Source: Neobacillus sp. PS2-9
GTDB taxonomy: Bacteria; Bacillota; Bacilli; Bacillales; Cytobacillaceae
Assembly: GCF_030915525.1 (NCBI RefSeq)
Contig: NZ_CP133269.1
Coordinates: forward strand, 4,358,501 to 4,422,500
Length of the DNA: 64,000 nucleotides
Direction: 5' to 3'
The notes under the pieces were generated by a model. That model saw nothing but the letters and a program-made list of their open reading frames with translations, did no database searches and had not been told where the DNA came from. This document shows, one piece after another, positions 23,616-31,665 of this stretch (positions within the stretch are counted from its first letter, which is position 1; every line of letters starts with the position of its first letter). A program made the translations under genes and the position numbers.

Positions 23616-23679
23616 AGGTAATCCCCCTGAAAAAACTAATTAAATTTTCTGAAAAAACATTTAAAAAATCTATATCGAA

Positions 23680-23708
23680 ATAATATATTTATTTTACACA
23701 AAAAGCAA
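23680..23708 (-). promoter_or_regulatory. Sigma-A promoter of the APC permease
   Basis: On the minus strand: -35 TTGCTT (23703-23708), 17-bp spacer, -10 TATTAT (23680-23685). It lies 65 bases upstream of the gene. Confidence 0.6.
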
Positions 23709-23958
23709 TATATTTTGAAAAATAAAATAATTTGAAAGTAATTCCTTGTAAATTAATTACATCAATATCTAAAACGCCAAAATTTATTATTCTAGTAGAT
23801 TAAAATACTTTTTATATGTAAATCATCGTTATGTTTTCCATTAAAGACTCTGACTTTATTACTTATATAACAAAACATTAGCCCCATCTGAAACCATACA
23901 AGTTGTTAGGAAGTTGTTTTGACTTCCGATCAATGTTACTGTTTGTTCCTTCTACTCT

Positions 23959-24340
23959 GTCAGTAGTAGACGTAGAAGCCGCCTACATCGACTTTCTTGC
24001 TTTCTCTTAAGTGAAAAGTAGACGTAGGAGCCGTCTACTTCGACTTTCTCGCCTTCTTTTCAGTGAAAAGTAGACGTAGGATCCGTCTACTTCGACTTTC
24101 TCGCCTTCTTTTCAGTGAAAAGTAGACGTAGAAACCTTCTACATCGACTTTCTCGCTTTCTTTTCAGTGAAAAGTAGACGTAGGATCCGTCTACTTCGAC
24201 TTTCTTGCTCTCTCTTAAGTGAAAAGTAGACGTAGGAGCCGTCTACTTCGACTTTCTTGCTTTCTCTTAAGTGAAAAGTAGACGTAGGATCCGTCTACTT
24301 CGACTTTCTTGCTCTCTCTTAAGTGAAAAGTAGACGTAGT
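23959..24340 (+). repeat. 52-bp tandem array 1 (GTGAAAAGTAGACGTAGG family)
   Basis: Seven full units plus a partial eighth, starting at 23959, 24011, 24063, 24115, 24167, 24219, 24271 and 24323, so the period is exactly 52 bp. Each unit contains AAGTAGACG ... CGTCTACTT around a 7-base centre (TAGGAGC or TAGGATC), a perfect small hairpin in most units, followed by CGACTTTCTCGC. Array 2 of the same family is at 45324-45600. It fills the gap between the APC permease promoter and cstA terminator. No long reading frame or transposase. Confidence 0.93.
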
Positions 24341-24449
24341 TACCTTACCTTCTGACAATGTTGCTGCTTTTTACTCCTACTATGTCCGGAGTTGTTTTAG
24401 ATCTAGCTGATGAATCAGAGAATGAGAGAAACAAAGTTTACGAAAAATG

Positions 24450-24505
24450 CAATAAAAAAAGGATGATACAAGGGGAAATTTCCCTCCATATCATCCTTTT
24501 TGTAG
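24450..24505 (-). terminator. Terminator of cstA
   Basis: AAAAAGGATGATA pairs with TATCATCCTTTTT around an inner GGGGAAATTTCCC-like stem, with a T-run on the minus strand. Confidence 0.85.
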
Positions 24506-24512
24506 GAATCTA

Positions 24513-26306
24513 TTAAGCTACTTTTGTTTCAAGTTGAACCCGTGGAGAGTTCCACATATTAATCCATTTCTTAATAGCTGTTACCATTATTATGACTCCA
24601 AGCGCCAGCATAATAATGGATAGAATTCCATTTAATACGCTATAACCCGCTGCTGCTGAATTAAGGTAGACATTCTTTACCATCCAATATCCAGCATAAT
24701 TTACCGTAACAAATAAATAGGAAAGCGGGATGAGGCAGGTAAGCATATAACGTCGTTTATCTGCAATTCTCAGAATAACGGTTGCCCCAACAATCAGACC
24801 GATTGATGCCATCAACTGATTGGAAACTCCAAACAGTGCCCAAACAGACCCGATGTCACCTGAGAATAATAAGTATCCCCACATGAAGCATGCTAACGCA
24901 CTAGCAAAGATGGATCCTGGAAGCCAGTCTGTTTTCTTTAACGGCTTATAAAACTCTCCGAAAAAGTCCTGAATTAAATAACGCGCTACACGAGTACCCG
25001 AGTCAATAGCAGTTAAGATAAATACTGCTTCAAACATAATAACAAATTGGAAAAAGTAAGATGATAGTTTCGCAAACCAAGGAATACCTGTGAAGATGTA
25101 TGTCATACCAACTGCTAGTGTAACCGCACCGCCTGTTCTTCCTTCAAGGTTAATCCCAATTTCATCCGCTAACTTCGGTAACTCTACAACATTCATTCCA
25201 AGTGTTTTGAACACTTCTGGTGTTGAGTTAATAGCAAAATAATCGGCTGGTTGAAGAGAAGTTGCAGCGATTAGAGCCATAATTCCTACCACACATTCAA
25301 CTAACATCGCTCCAAAACCTACGACCTTAATATCTGACCAACGATCTAGCATTTTCGGAGTAGTTCCTGAGCCAACAAATGCGTGGAATCCTGAAATCGC
25401 TCCACAAGCAATAGTGATAGAGATGAATGGCCAAACAGGTCCACCTAGGACAGGGCCGCCGCCTGAAGTAAATTTCGTAAATGCAGGCATTTCAATACTT
25501 GGATTGATAATGAAAACACCAATGATTAGAGCAATAAATACCCCGATTTTCATAAAGCTGCTTAAATAATCACGCGGTGCAAGCAATAACCATACTGGCA
25601 ATGCCGCTGCAAAGAAAGCATAGATTGGTAGAATAATAGCTAATGTCTTTGTATCTAATGTCAGCCAATCACCTAAAACAGTATGTTGGATGGATGGACC
25701 TACAAAAACGCCAACCATAACAAGGATAAAACCGATTGTGGATGTTAATTTCAAGTTACCAGTTTTCTTATATGCAATCCCAACGAACATCGCAATTGGA
25801 ATCGTGATTCCAACAGAGAACGTACCCCATGGATTATTTTCAAGGGCATGAAGGACAACCATCGAAAGTCCAGCCATTGTGATCGTGATAATAAACAACA
25901 TGGCAAGTCCTGTACAAAAACCAGCAACTGGTCCGAGTTCTTCTTTTGCTACTTCTGATAAAGATTTTCCTTTTTTCTGCATCGATGCAAATAAAACAAC
26001 TGCATCATGGACCGCTCCACCAATTACTGCACCAATTAATAGCCAAAGTAAACCTGGCAAATAACCAAATTGTGCAGCGAGAATAGGACCTACAAGGGGT
26101 CCAGCAGCTGCGATCGCTGCAAAGTGGTGACCAAATGTGACCCATTTATTTGTTGGAACGTAGTCCTTTCCATCATTTAACTCATGTGCAGGTGTAGGTT
26201 TTGAATCATCTAACTTTAAAACCTTAGCTGTCATGAAAGTACCATATAAGCGATAAGCAATCATTAAAATACAAATGGAACCGATTACAATTGAAACCGC
26301 ATTCAT
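24513..26306 (-). CDS. cstA: Carbon starvation protein CstA (pyruvate/peptide transporter family)
   Basis: A 597-residue membrane protein with about sixteen helices, in the CstA/BtsT family. Signature segments include the early GHHFAAIAAAGPLVGPILAAQFGY region (near 60-83) and CGAISGFHAFVGSGTTPK. Members import pyruvate, or peptides, when preferred carbon is exhausted. The ATG follows GGGAGGCTGAAGA. A cre-like site 47 bases upstream predicts CcpA repression, and a LytS/LytT pair lies just upstream. In E. coli (BtsS/BtsR-BtsT) and Bacillus (LytST-PftAB), such pairs sense pyruvate and switch on a pyruvate transporter, so the same logic is likely here. Confidence 0.92.
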   Translation of the reverse strand: MNAVSIVIGSICILMIAYRLYGTFMTAKVLKLDDSKPTPAHELNDGKDYVPTNKWVTFGHHFAAIAAAGPLVGPILAAQFGYLPGLLWLLIGAVIGGAVHDAVVLFASMQKKGKSLSEVAKEELGPVAGFCTGLAMLFIITITMAGLSMVVLHALENNPWGTFSVGITIPIAMFVGIAYKKTGNLKLTSTIGFILVMVGVFVGPSIQHTVLGDWLTLDTKTLAIILPIYAFFAAALPVWLLLAPRDYLSSFMKIGVFIALIIGVFIINPSIEMPAFTKFTSGGGPVLGGPVWPFISITIACGAISGFHAFVGSGTTPKMLDRWSDIKVVGFGAMLVECVVGIMALIAATSLQPADYFAINSTPEVFKTLGMNVVELPKLADEIGINLEGRTGGAVTLAVGMTYIFTGIPWFAKLSSYFFQFVIMFEAVFILTAIDSGTRVARYLIQDFFGEFYKPLKKTDWLPGSIFASALACFMWGYLLFSGDIGSVWALFGVSNQLMASIGLIVGATVILRIADKRRYMLTCLIPLSYLFVTVNYAGYWMVKNVYLNSAAAGYSVLNGILSIIMLALGVIIMVTAIKKWINMWNSPRVQLETKVA

Positions 26307-26352
26307 TTCTTCAGCCTCCCTATTTGTTTCTTTCTGCTATTATCATACTTTA

Positions 26353-26366
26353 AGAAAACGCTAACA
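26353..26366. promoter_or_regulatory. cre site upstream of cstA
   Basis: AGAAAACGCTAACA matches the CcpA consensus TGWAANCGNTNWCA at all but the first base, 47 bases before the cstA start. Fits catabolite repression of a starvation transporter. Confidence 0.65.
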
Positions 26367-26570
26367 TAGGGTTTTCAGGATGAAAGGTAGAAATACGGGC
26401 TTGAAAAACAAGAATGCTAGATTGAAATGCAATTATAAAGGCCAAAAGGCACCTATAGCTTGGGAGAGAACTTCATCTCTTGCCACATTTTGAGAGGAAA
26501 AGAGGTCGATTTCATGGTTTTTTATTTTAGAGTTAAATTGAGAAAGAAATAGCCATATATTGAACGAAGA

Positions 26571-26765
26571 ATTCTACAATATAAGGGAGGAATTCTACAA
26601 AATTTTAATTTATTCTACAAAAAACAAGAGGAATTCTATAAGATGGAAATTATTTCCAATTAAACCTTAAAAAGGCTGATTCCTTGAGTTATTCTACAAA
26701 TTCGAGAGTGCATTCTACAAAATTTCAATTTATTCTACAAATTTAACAAGGAATTCTACAAAAGA
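26571..26765 (+). repeat. ATTCTACAA word array with about 21-bp spacing
   Basis: The word ATTCTACAA (one copy ATTCTATAA) begins at 26571, 26592, 26612, 26633, 26691, 26712, 26732 and 26753, spacing 21, 20, 21, 58, 21, 20, 21. The second four repeat the first four 120 bp later with substitutions, including a shared GATGGAAAT tail. Otherwise the 26307-26843 gap holds only the cre site and no gene I can support. Confidence 0.85.
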
Positions 26766-26827
26766 TGGAAATCACCTTCCAATCCGATTATCCAATGCAC
26801 AAAGGGTACTTTCTTATAGACTTGAAA

Positions 26828-26866
26828 TGCAAAAAACAGCTGCTTAAAAACCAAGCAGCTGTTTCA
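26828..26866 (-). terminator. Terminator of the lytS-lytT operon
   Basis: AAACAGCTGCTT (26834-26845) pairs with AAGCAGCTGTTT (26853-26864); TTTTTTGC follows on the minus strand. It overlaps the stop codon of the regulator gene. Confidence 0.85.
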
Positions 26867-27587
26867 ATTCTTTTGTATACGTTCTGCTGACCGGAACCTT
26901 CTCCCCGTCTGACATGATCAGATTATAGGTAGAATTAAACCAGGGCTCAATCTCTATAATCCAATTAATACTGACTAAAAACGATCGATGGACACGAATA
27001 ATTTGAGAGTTTTGTAGTTTCCTCTCAAAGGTAACTAAAGGTTCATTCACCACGTACTTTTGTTTTCCAGTTGCAATGATTGTTTTGCCCTCATTCGTGC
27101 TAATATACAGGATGTCATTAACGTTTACTAATATAATTTTCTCATCAACTGTTAGAGCCAGTTTTTCCGTGTTTGAAAATAAGCCTGCCTTTGATGGTAC
27201 TTGAATATTCGGCTCTTTGCTCCCCAAAAGTTTCAACAGCTTCTCAATGGTTTGCTGCACTCTTTTTTCATCAAAAGGTTTTAATATATAATCAGCCGCA
27301 TTTAATTCAAATGCCTTTAAAGCATACTCATCATATGCAGTGGCAAATACCATCAAAGGAGGGTAATCCAGTTTATTAATACGGCTGGCAATCTCCATTC
27401 CGCTTTCATCAGCAAGCTGAATATCTAGAAAAACCACGTCAATATCAAGGTTTTCTATTTTATCTATCGCGTCTTCCACTCCGCTCGCCTCACCAGCTAA
27501 TTCCACCTGTTTACTTCGCTTTAAAAGATAGGCTAACTCATCCCTGGCCAATGGTTCATCATCAACGATAAACGCTCGTAACAACAT
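26844..27587 (-). CDS. lytT: LytTR-family response regulator
   Basis: A 247-residue regulator. Receiver domain in residues 1-120, with acidic residues DDE near 9-11, phospho-accepting Asp in VVFLDIQLAD near 54-58 and Lys in YILKPFDEK near 104. A LytTR DNA-binding domain occupies about 145-245 (ILYISTNEGKTIIATG, RVHRSFLVSINWI, VPVSRTYTKELKQLL). ATG 27587 lies inside the end of lytS, so the two genes overlap and are translationally coupled. LytTR domains bind short direct repeats; cstA, the next gene downstream, is the probable target. Confidence 0.9.
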   Translation of the reverse strand: MLLRAFIVDDEPLARDELAYLLKRSKQVELAGEASGVEDAIDKIENLDIDVVFLDIQLADESGMEIASRINKLDYPPLMVFATAYDEYALKAFELNAADYILKPFDEKRVQQTIEKLLKLLGSKEPNIQVPSKAGLFSNTEKLALTVDEKIILVNVNDILYISTNEGKTIIATGKQKYVVNEPLVTFERKLQNSQIIRVHRSFLVSINWIIEIEPWFNSTYNLIMSDGEKVPVSRTYTKELKQLLGF

Positions 27588-29337
27588 CCTCACCCCACTT
27601 CTGCTGCGTTAATGGCAGCTTAATCCATACCTTTGTCCCACCGTCTAGTTTACTTTCAATTTGAAAAGATGCCGTATGCCCATAAATTTCTTCTATTCGT
27701 TTTTTTATATTCCAAAGTGCGGTTCCTGTGCCTTTTACTGAATCAATCGTTTGGTTACCAAGTGTCCCTAACCTTTCAGGTGGAATTCCCTTTCCATTAT
27801 CTTCAGTTAAGAGAACCATCAAGTCACCTTCTTGAAAAGCCCTAACCTTTACTGTACCATTTTTTGCTTTTGGAAACGCATAACGTATGGCGTTTTCAAC
27901 AAGCGGTTGCAGTGTAAAAGGAGGGATAAGGATTTTTTTTAAGGCTTCATCAATTTCTAGCTCAACACTGTAGCGATCTGGAAAACGAGCCTGCTCAATG
28001 GATAAATATGCCTCCACATGCTCCAATTCTTTATCAAGTGGAATTAACATCTGCCGAGCTCCTTGGAGATTGCTACGGAAAAAGGTACTTAGTTTAATTA
28101 ATAGACTTCTAGCTTTATCTGTGTCCGTTCGAATAAGACTAGAAATCGTATTGATTGCATTAAACAGGAAATGAGGATGAACCTGTGCTTGTAAAGCTTT
28201 AATCTCTGCATCCTTTAATAGTCTTCTTTGTACTTCTAACTCTGCCATTTCTAATTGAACAGAGAAAAGTTTCCCTAGACCTTCGGCTAGCTCTTGCTCT
28301 ACCCGATCAAGCTTCCTCGAATCAGTGAAATACAGCTTTAATGTCCCTACTGTTTTCGTGTGGACCTGAAGGGGTAATACGATAGCCGCTTCCAAAGGAC
28401 AGCTCGGATTAAAGCATTGAATTTCATTAGCAGTTTTTGCAATCCTTATGTTTCCTTGTTCAAGTACCTTTTTCGTTAATTCTGTCGCCATATTTCCCAA
28501 TGGGATATGGTGATCGGAAGCAGCCCCTACATGGGCAAGTACATAAGACTGATCCGTAATGGAAATGGCATCAGCGTTTGTCCAATTTAATATAATTTCT
28601 GCCGCTTTAGTGCAGGAATCTACATTTAAACCTTGCCGAAAAAACGGAAGCGTCTGATTGGCAATGTATAATGCCTTGTGCGTTTGAAGAGCGCGCGTAC
28701 GCTCCTGTTCTTGAAGGATTTCCTGAATAATTAACACAAACAGAAGTGTTCCAAATCCATTGATAGCAATCATAGGAAAAGCTATAACCTCCACAAGATG
28801 GAGTGCTTCCTCATAAGGTTTTGCCAGTAGAAGAATGACCCCCATTTGAGCAAATTCCATGGTTATACCAATCATAACTGCTTTCCATGGTGATAATCCT
28901 TCTTGAACATTAAAGCGTTTACTTAAAAATCCGGTAACAACTCCTGCGGAAATAGTAGAAATGGCACAAGCGGTAGCAGTAAAGCCACCTAAAGTTAACC
29001 GATGCAAACCGGCAATTAAGCCCACTCCAATCCCAACGATAGGACCACCTAATAAGCCGCCAATCGTGACACCCATGATTCTTGTATTCGCAATGGCACT
29101 TTCACTATCCATATTAGTAAGCCATTCTTGGGATGTAATGGTCCCATGTCCAATTCTTACACCCGTATAGTTACTAATAACCCCAAAAGTTCCAAATATG
29201 ATAATCATAACAACCTTTGCAGAAATGTCATGTTCATTATGAATAATTTGACGAAATGACTTCATCCTCGAGAGGACGAAAGCAACAATAATTAAAATCC
29301 CTACACGTTCCAGCATGAGAGGTAATAATTCAACCAT
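27562..29337 (-). CDS. lytS: LytS-type sensor histidine kinase
   Basis: A 591-residue membrane kinase. Residues about 1-190 form the 5TM-LYT receptor domain (the segment with GVRIGHGTITSQEW near 60-73 and GPIVGIGVGLIAGLHRLTLGG is typical). A GAF domain follows at about 225-355, then the HisK domain with HPHFLFNAINTISSLIRTD and a HATPase domain ending LWNIKKRIEEIYG. In B. subtilis LytS responds to extracellular pyruvate and controls a pyruvate transporter. AAGGGTGAG precedes the ATG. Operon with lytT and next to cstA; the name reflects family and context rather than proven orthology. Confidence 0.9.
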   Translation of the reverse strand: MVELLPLMLERVGILIIVAFVLSRMKSFRQIIHNEHDISAKVVMIIIFGTFGVISNYTGVRIGHGTITSQEWLTNMDSESAIANTRIMGVTIGGLLGGPIVGIGVGLIAGLHRLTLGGFTATACAISTISAGVVTGFLSKRFNVQEGLSPWKAVMIGITMEFAQMGVILLLAKPYEEALHLVEVIAFPMIAINGFGTLLFVLIIQEILQEQERTRALQTHKALYIANQTLPFFRQGLNVDSCTKAAEIILNWTNADAISITDQSYVLAHVGAASDHHIPLGNMATELTKKVLEQGNIRIAKTANEIQCFNPSCPLEAAIVLPLQVHTKTVGTLKLYFTDSRKLDRVEQELAEGLGKLFSVQLEMAELEVQRRLLKDAEIKALQAQVHPHFLFNAINTISSLIRTDTDKARSLLIKLSTFFRSNLQGARQMLIPLDKELEHVEAYLSIEQARFPDRYSVELEIDEALKKILIPPFTLQPLVENAIRYAFPKAKNGTVKVRAFQEGDLMVLLTEDNGKGIPPERLGTLGNQTIDSVKGTGTALWNIKKRIEEIYGHTASFQIESKLDGGTKVWIKLPLTQQKWGEDVVTSVYR

Positions 29338-29397
29338 ATGATCTCACCCTTCATCTTTTCCAATAAGTGAAAACGGTATTTGTACTCTATTACTATA

Positions 29398-29436
29398 CCA
29401 AAAAAATAAGCTAGCTGTCTTTAAGACTAGCTAGCG
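29398..29436 (-). terminator. Terminator of the KinB-like kinase gene
   Basis: GCTAGCTGTCTT and AAGACTAGCTAGC form an imperfect stem overlapping the stop codon; TTATTTTTTT follows on the minus strand. Confidence 0.8.
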
Positions 29437-30710
29437 GTTTCTTTAGATAAAAACTGTTGTTTTTTTCCAATTGGCAGCATCATCGTTACCTCTGTGCCTA
29501 CTCCCAGTACACTGTGATAGGAGACTTTTCCGTGCATAGTTTCAATTATTTTTAAAGAAACGGAAGTACCAAGTCCGGTCCCCTTGTCCTTTGTCGTATA
29601 AAACAAGGTCCCAATCCTCGCGAGTTGCTCTTCCGTCATTCCTTTACCTGTATCAGCAATCTTTACCATTGCATGGTGATTGTCTGATTTGGAATGAACC
29701 GTTACTTTTCCACCTTCTGAAGTTGCTTCAATCCCGTTCTTTATTAGATTAACTAGTGCTTGCTTAAATTGATTTCGATCAGTCACAAGAGTGAAAGTAA
29801 TAGACTCCAATTCACTTTCAAGCTGCACTCCTTGCTTTGCGGCAAGTGGTTCCATGAGAACCACCACTTCTGCTAGCACTTCTTTTAACGAAAACTCTTC
29901 TATTTTCTCAAATTGAGGCTTGGCGAAATTTAAATAATCATTAATAATCAACTCTGCGCGTGCTAACTCATTTAAGACTAGAGAAAGATACTGATAATTT
30001 TTCCCTGATTCTTCTTGCTGCATTAATTGCAAAAATCCTTTTACAACCGTTAAAGGATTCCGAACCTCGTGAGCAATAGAAGCCGCCAGTTCACCTAGCG
30101 TATTTAACTTTTCGGCCCGCTGAATCTCCTTTTTCATCTTATTCCTTTCGACTATTCCCTCATTCAGCTTAGCCGCGAGACCAAGTGCTAATGTTTGAAT
30201 TAGTCCAACGAGCAGAAGGTCAGGAATATTAAAATCCAGTTTAAAAAAATTACCCTCTAAATAGCGAAATATACTAAGAGAAAGAAAACAAAGGGTCAAT
30301 GACCAAAAACCCACAAGCATAGTAAGTACCACTCTCTTATTTGGAGAGTACCTCCAAAAACGTTTATAAAAGAGAAATGGAATTAGAGCCGTTAAGACCG
30401 AATTGGTAAGTCCAAAAACCATGGTACCGCCGCCCAAAATCAAGCGAGTTCCAATAATACTAGATAATACGATTCCTCCCGCCACAGGGCCCCCATAAAG
30501 TATTGCTACTACAAGCGGAACATAGCGAAGGTCCCAATGAAAGCCATAGTTTGCATACGAGAAAAGCATACAGGTTATTGCGGCAATACTTTGTAAGAAA
30601 CCACATAAATAGGGAGATTTAAATTTTCGGTTATTATCCATTAGAGTACTGGATAGTAGGACTGGTGCGATCGTAATTAATACATTCAAAAGGAGTTTTT
30701 CTGCCAGCAT
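29427..30710 (-). CDS. KinB-like membrane histidine kinase with 5TM-LYT sensor
   Basis: A 427-residue kinase. Residues about 5-190 carry a 5TM-LYT-type membrane receptor (YVPLVVAILYGGPVAGGIVLSSIIGTRLILGG), which also occurs in LytS and in KinB of the sporulation phosphorelay. HisKA has His in ASIAHEVRNPLTVVKGFLQLMQ, and HATPase has NLIKNGIEATSEGG, DTGKGM and GTGLGTSVSLKII. ATG 30710 is chosen because GGAGGAATGACA precedes it. It lies directly upstream of lytS, so two related membrane receptors sit side by side, one feeding LytT and the other probably Spo0F. Confidence 0.88.
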   Translation of the reverse strand: MLAEKLLLNVLITIAPVLLSSTLMDNNRKFKSPYLCGFLQSIAAITCMLFSYANYGFHWDLRYVPLVVAILYGGPVAGGIVLSSIIGTRLILGGGTMVFGLTNSVLTALIPFLFYKRFWRYSPNKRVVLTMLVGFWSLTLCFLSLSIFRYLEGNFFKLDFNIPDLLLVGLIQTLALGLAAKLNEGIVERNKMKKEIQRAEKLNTLGELAASIAHEVRNPLTVVKGFLQLMQQEESGKNYQYLSLVLNELARAELIINDYLNFAKPQFEKIEEFSLKEVLAEVVVLMEPLAAKQGVQLESELESITFTLVTDRNQFKQALVNLIKNGIEATSEGGKVTVHSKSDNHHAMVKIADTGKGMTEEQLARIGTLFYTTKDKGTGLGTSVSLKIIETMHGKVSYHSVLGVGTEVTMMLPIGKKQQFLSKETAS

Positions 30711-30803
30711 TGTCATTCCTCCATGGATAACCTTCTATTTAAGTTAACAATACGACAAAAATCGTCACTTTCCTTTTTTTCTATGAAAGTTTTACTATAA
30801 AAG

Positions 30804-31253
30804 TTATCTGCTTTCCCCCGAAAATTTTCCGTAATACACATAGGATTTACGATCTTCATCTATCTCTCTTGAATCCAGAACAAACTCCATAAATTTACCA
30901 TTCCTTTGGATATAAATTGCATCAGAATGAAGGGTCGGCAAAACCTCTTCATGCTCCCACATGTCTCTTTTTTCAACTAGGGTTGAACCAACTAATGTGA
31001 TTTCTCTAATTTCTAGGCCTATGTGAGAATAAACTGGTTCAGCTGCGTCCTTTGGAAACAGTTCTTTTTGAACATATAACACTATTGTACCGTCTGGATC
31101 TATAGCAGTCGCCGTAACAGAATAGGTTTCTCCTTCCTTAACAAAAAATTCGCAGGTCATTCTTGCTACAGCTTCAGCCGTCGACAAATGTAGATAATTC
31201 CATAATGCAGGGTATTTTTTATAAGCGTCGTCAAGTCGATACTCTAATCTCAT
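30804..31253 (-). CDS. Conserved-looking protein of unknown function
   Basis: A 149-residue soluble protein that I do not recognise. It begins with a helical segment (YKKYPALWNYLHLSTAEAVARM) followed by alternating strands (YSVTATAIDPDGTIVLYVQKEL, HIGLEIREITLVGSTLVEKRDMW, DAIYIQRNGKFMEFVLDSREI). One Cys, no signal peptide or membrane segment. A good ribosome site (GAGGG) precedes the ATG. Single-gene unit, divergent from the lipoprotein operon. Confidence 0.7.
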   Translation of the reverse strand: MRLEYRLDDAYKKYPALWNYLHLSTAEAVARMTCEFFVKEGETYSVTATAIDPDGTIVLYVQKELFPKDAAEPVYSHIGLEIREITLVGSTLVEKRDMWEHEEVLPTLHSDAIYIQRNGKFMEFVLDSREIDEDRKSYVYYGKFSGESR

Positions 31254-31351
31254 CTATCCAGCCCTCTTTCTTTCACTTTCAAATTTTCGCATTGTTTTCC
31301 TGACATTACCTTCTATAATAATATTATATACAAATAAAGGAGCGTGAGAAG

Positions 31352-31663
31352 GTGAAGAAAACCCAATGGTTGGTAACTGGAGTTCTCTCCTCACTTATTG
31401 CCGGAACACTTTCTGGTTGTTCAGACGATCTTCCACCGCAGCCGGATGATCCCAGCTGTCAAGATTGGGAATGGGATGATGACCAAGGGGTTTGGCAATG
31501 TGATGATACCCACTCTAGTCATTATCATCATTACTATTACGGAGGAGGTTATTTTAGCAATAAATCTTCTCTCTTAAAATCAAAATCCTATAAATCCTAT
31601 CGATCCTCTTCGACCTTTAAAGGTGGATTTGGCAGTGGCTCCAAGGGTGGGTTTGGAGGATAA
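31352..31663 (+). CDS. Small lipoprotein, YgiB/YjfM (DUF1190)-like
   Basis: A 103-residue protein with a lipoprotein signal peptide: charged start, hydrophobic core, lipobox LSGC with Cys23 as the predicted lipidated residue. After it comes an acidic, Cys- and Trp-containing part (CQDWEWDDDQGVWQCDD) and a Gly/Ser/Tyr-rich tail ending GGFG repeats. This resembles the secreted partners of glutathionylspermidine-synthase-like enzymes (YgiB/YjfM of E. coli). GTG start 31352 with AAAGGAG upstream. First of three genes with the ATP-grasp enzyme (2 bases downstream) and a DUF350 protein; its tail may be the peptide substrate of that enzyme, which is inference. Confidence 0.75.
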   Translation: MKKTQWLVTGVLSSLIAGTLSGCSDDLPPQPDDPSCQDWEWDDDQGVWQCDDTHSSHYHHYYYGGGYFSNKSSLLKSKSYKSYRSSSTFKGGFGSGSKGGFGG

Positions 31664-31665
31664 CC

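Noticed and set aside
23959..24340. CRISPR array
   Set aside because: The units are contiguous and nearly uniform over all 52 bases, with no distinct variable spacers of similar length, and no cas genes are present. Likewise for 45324-45600.
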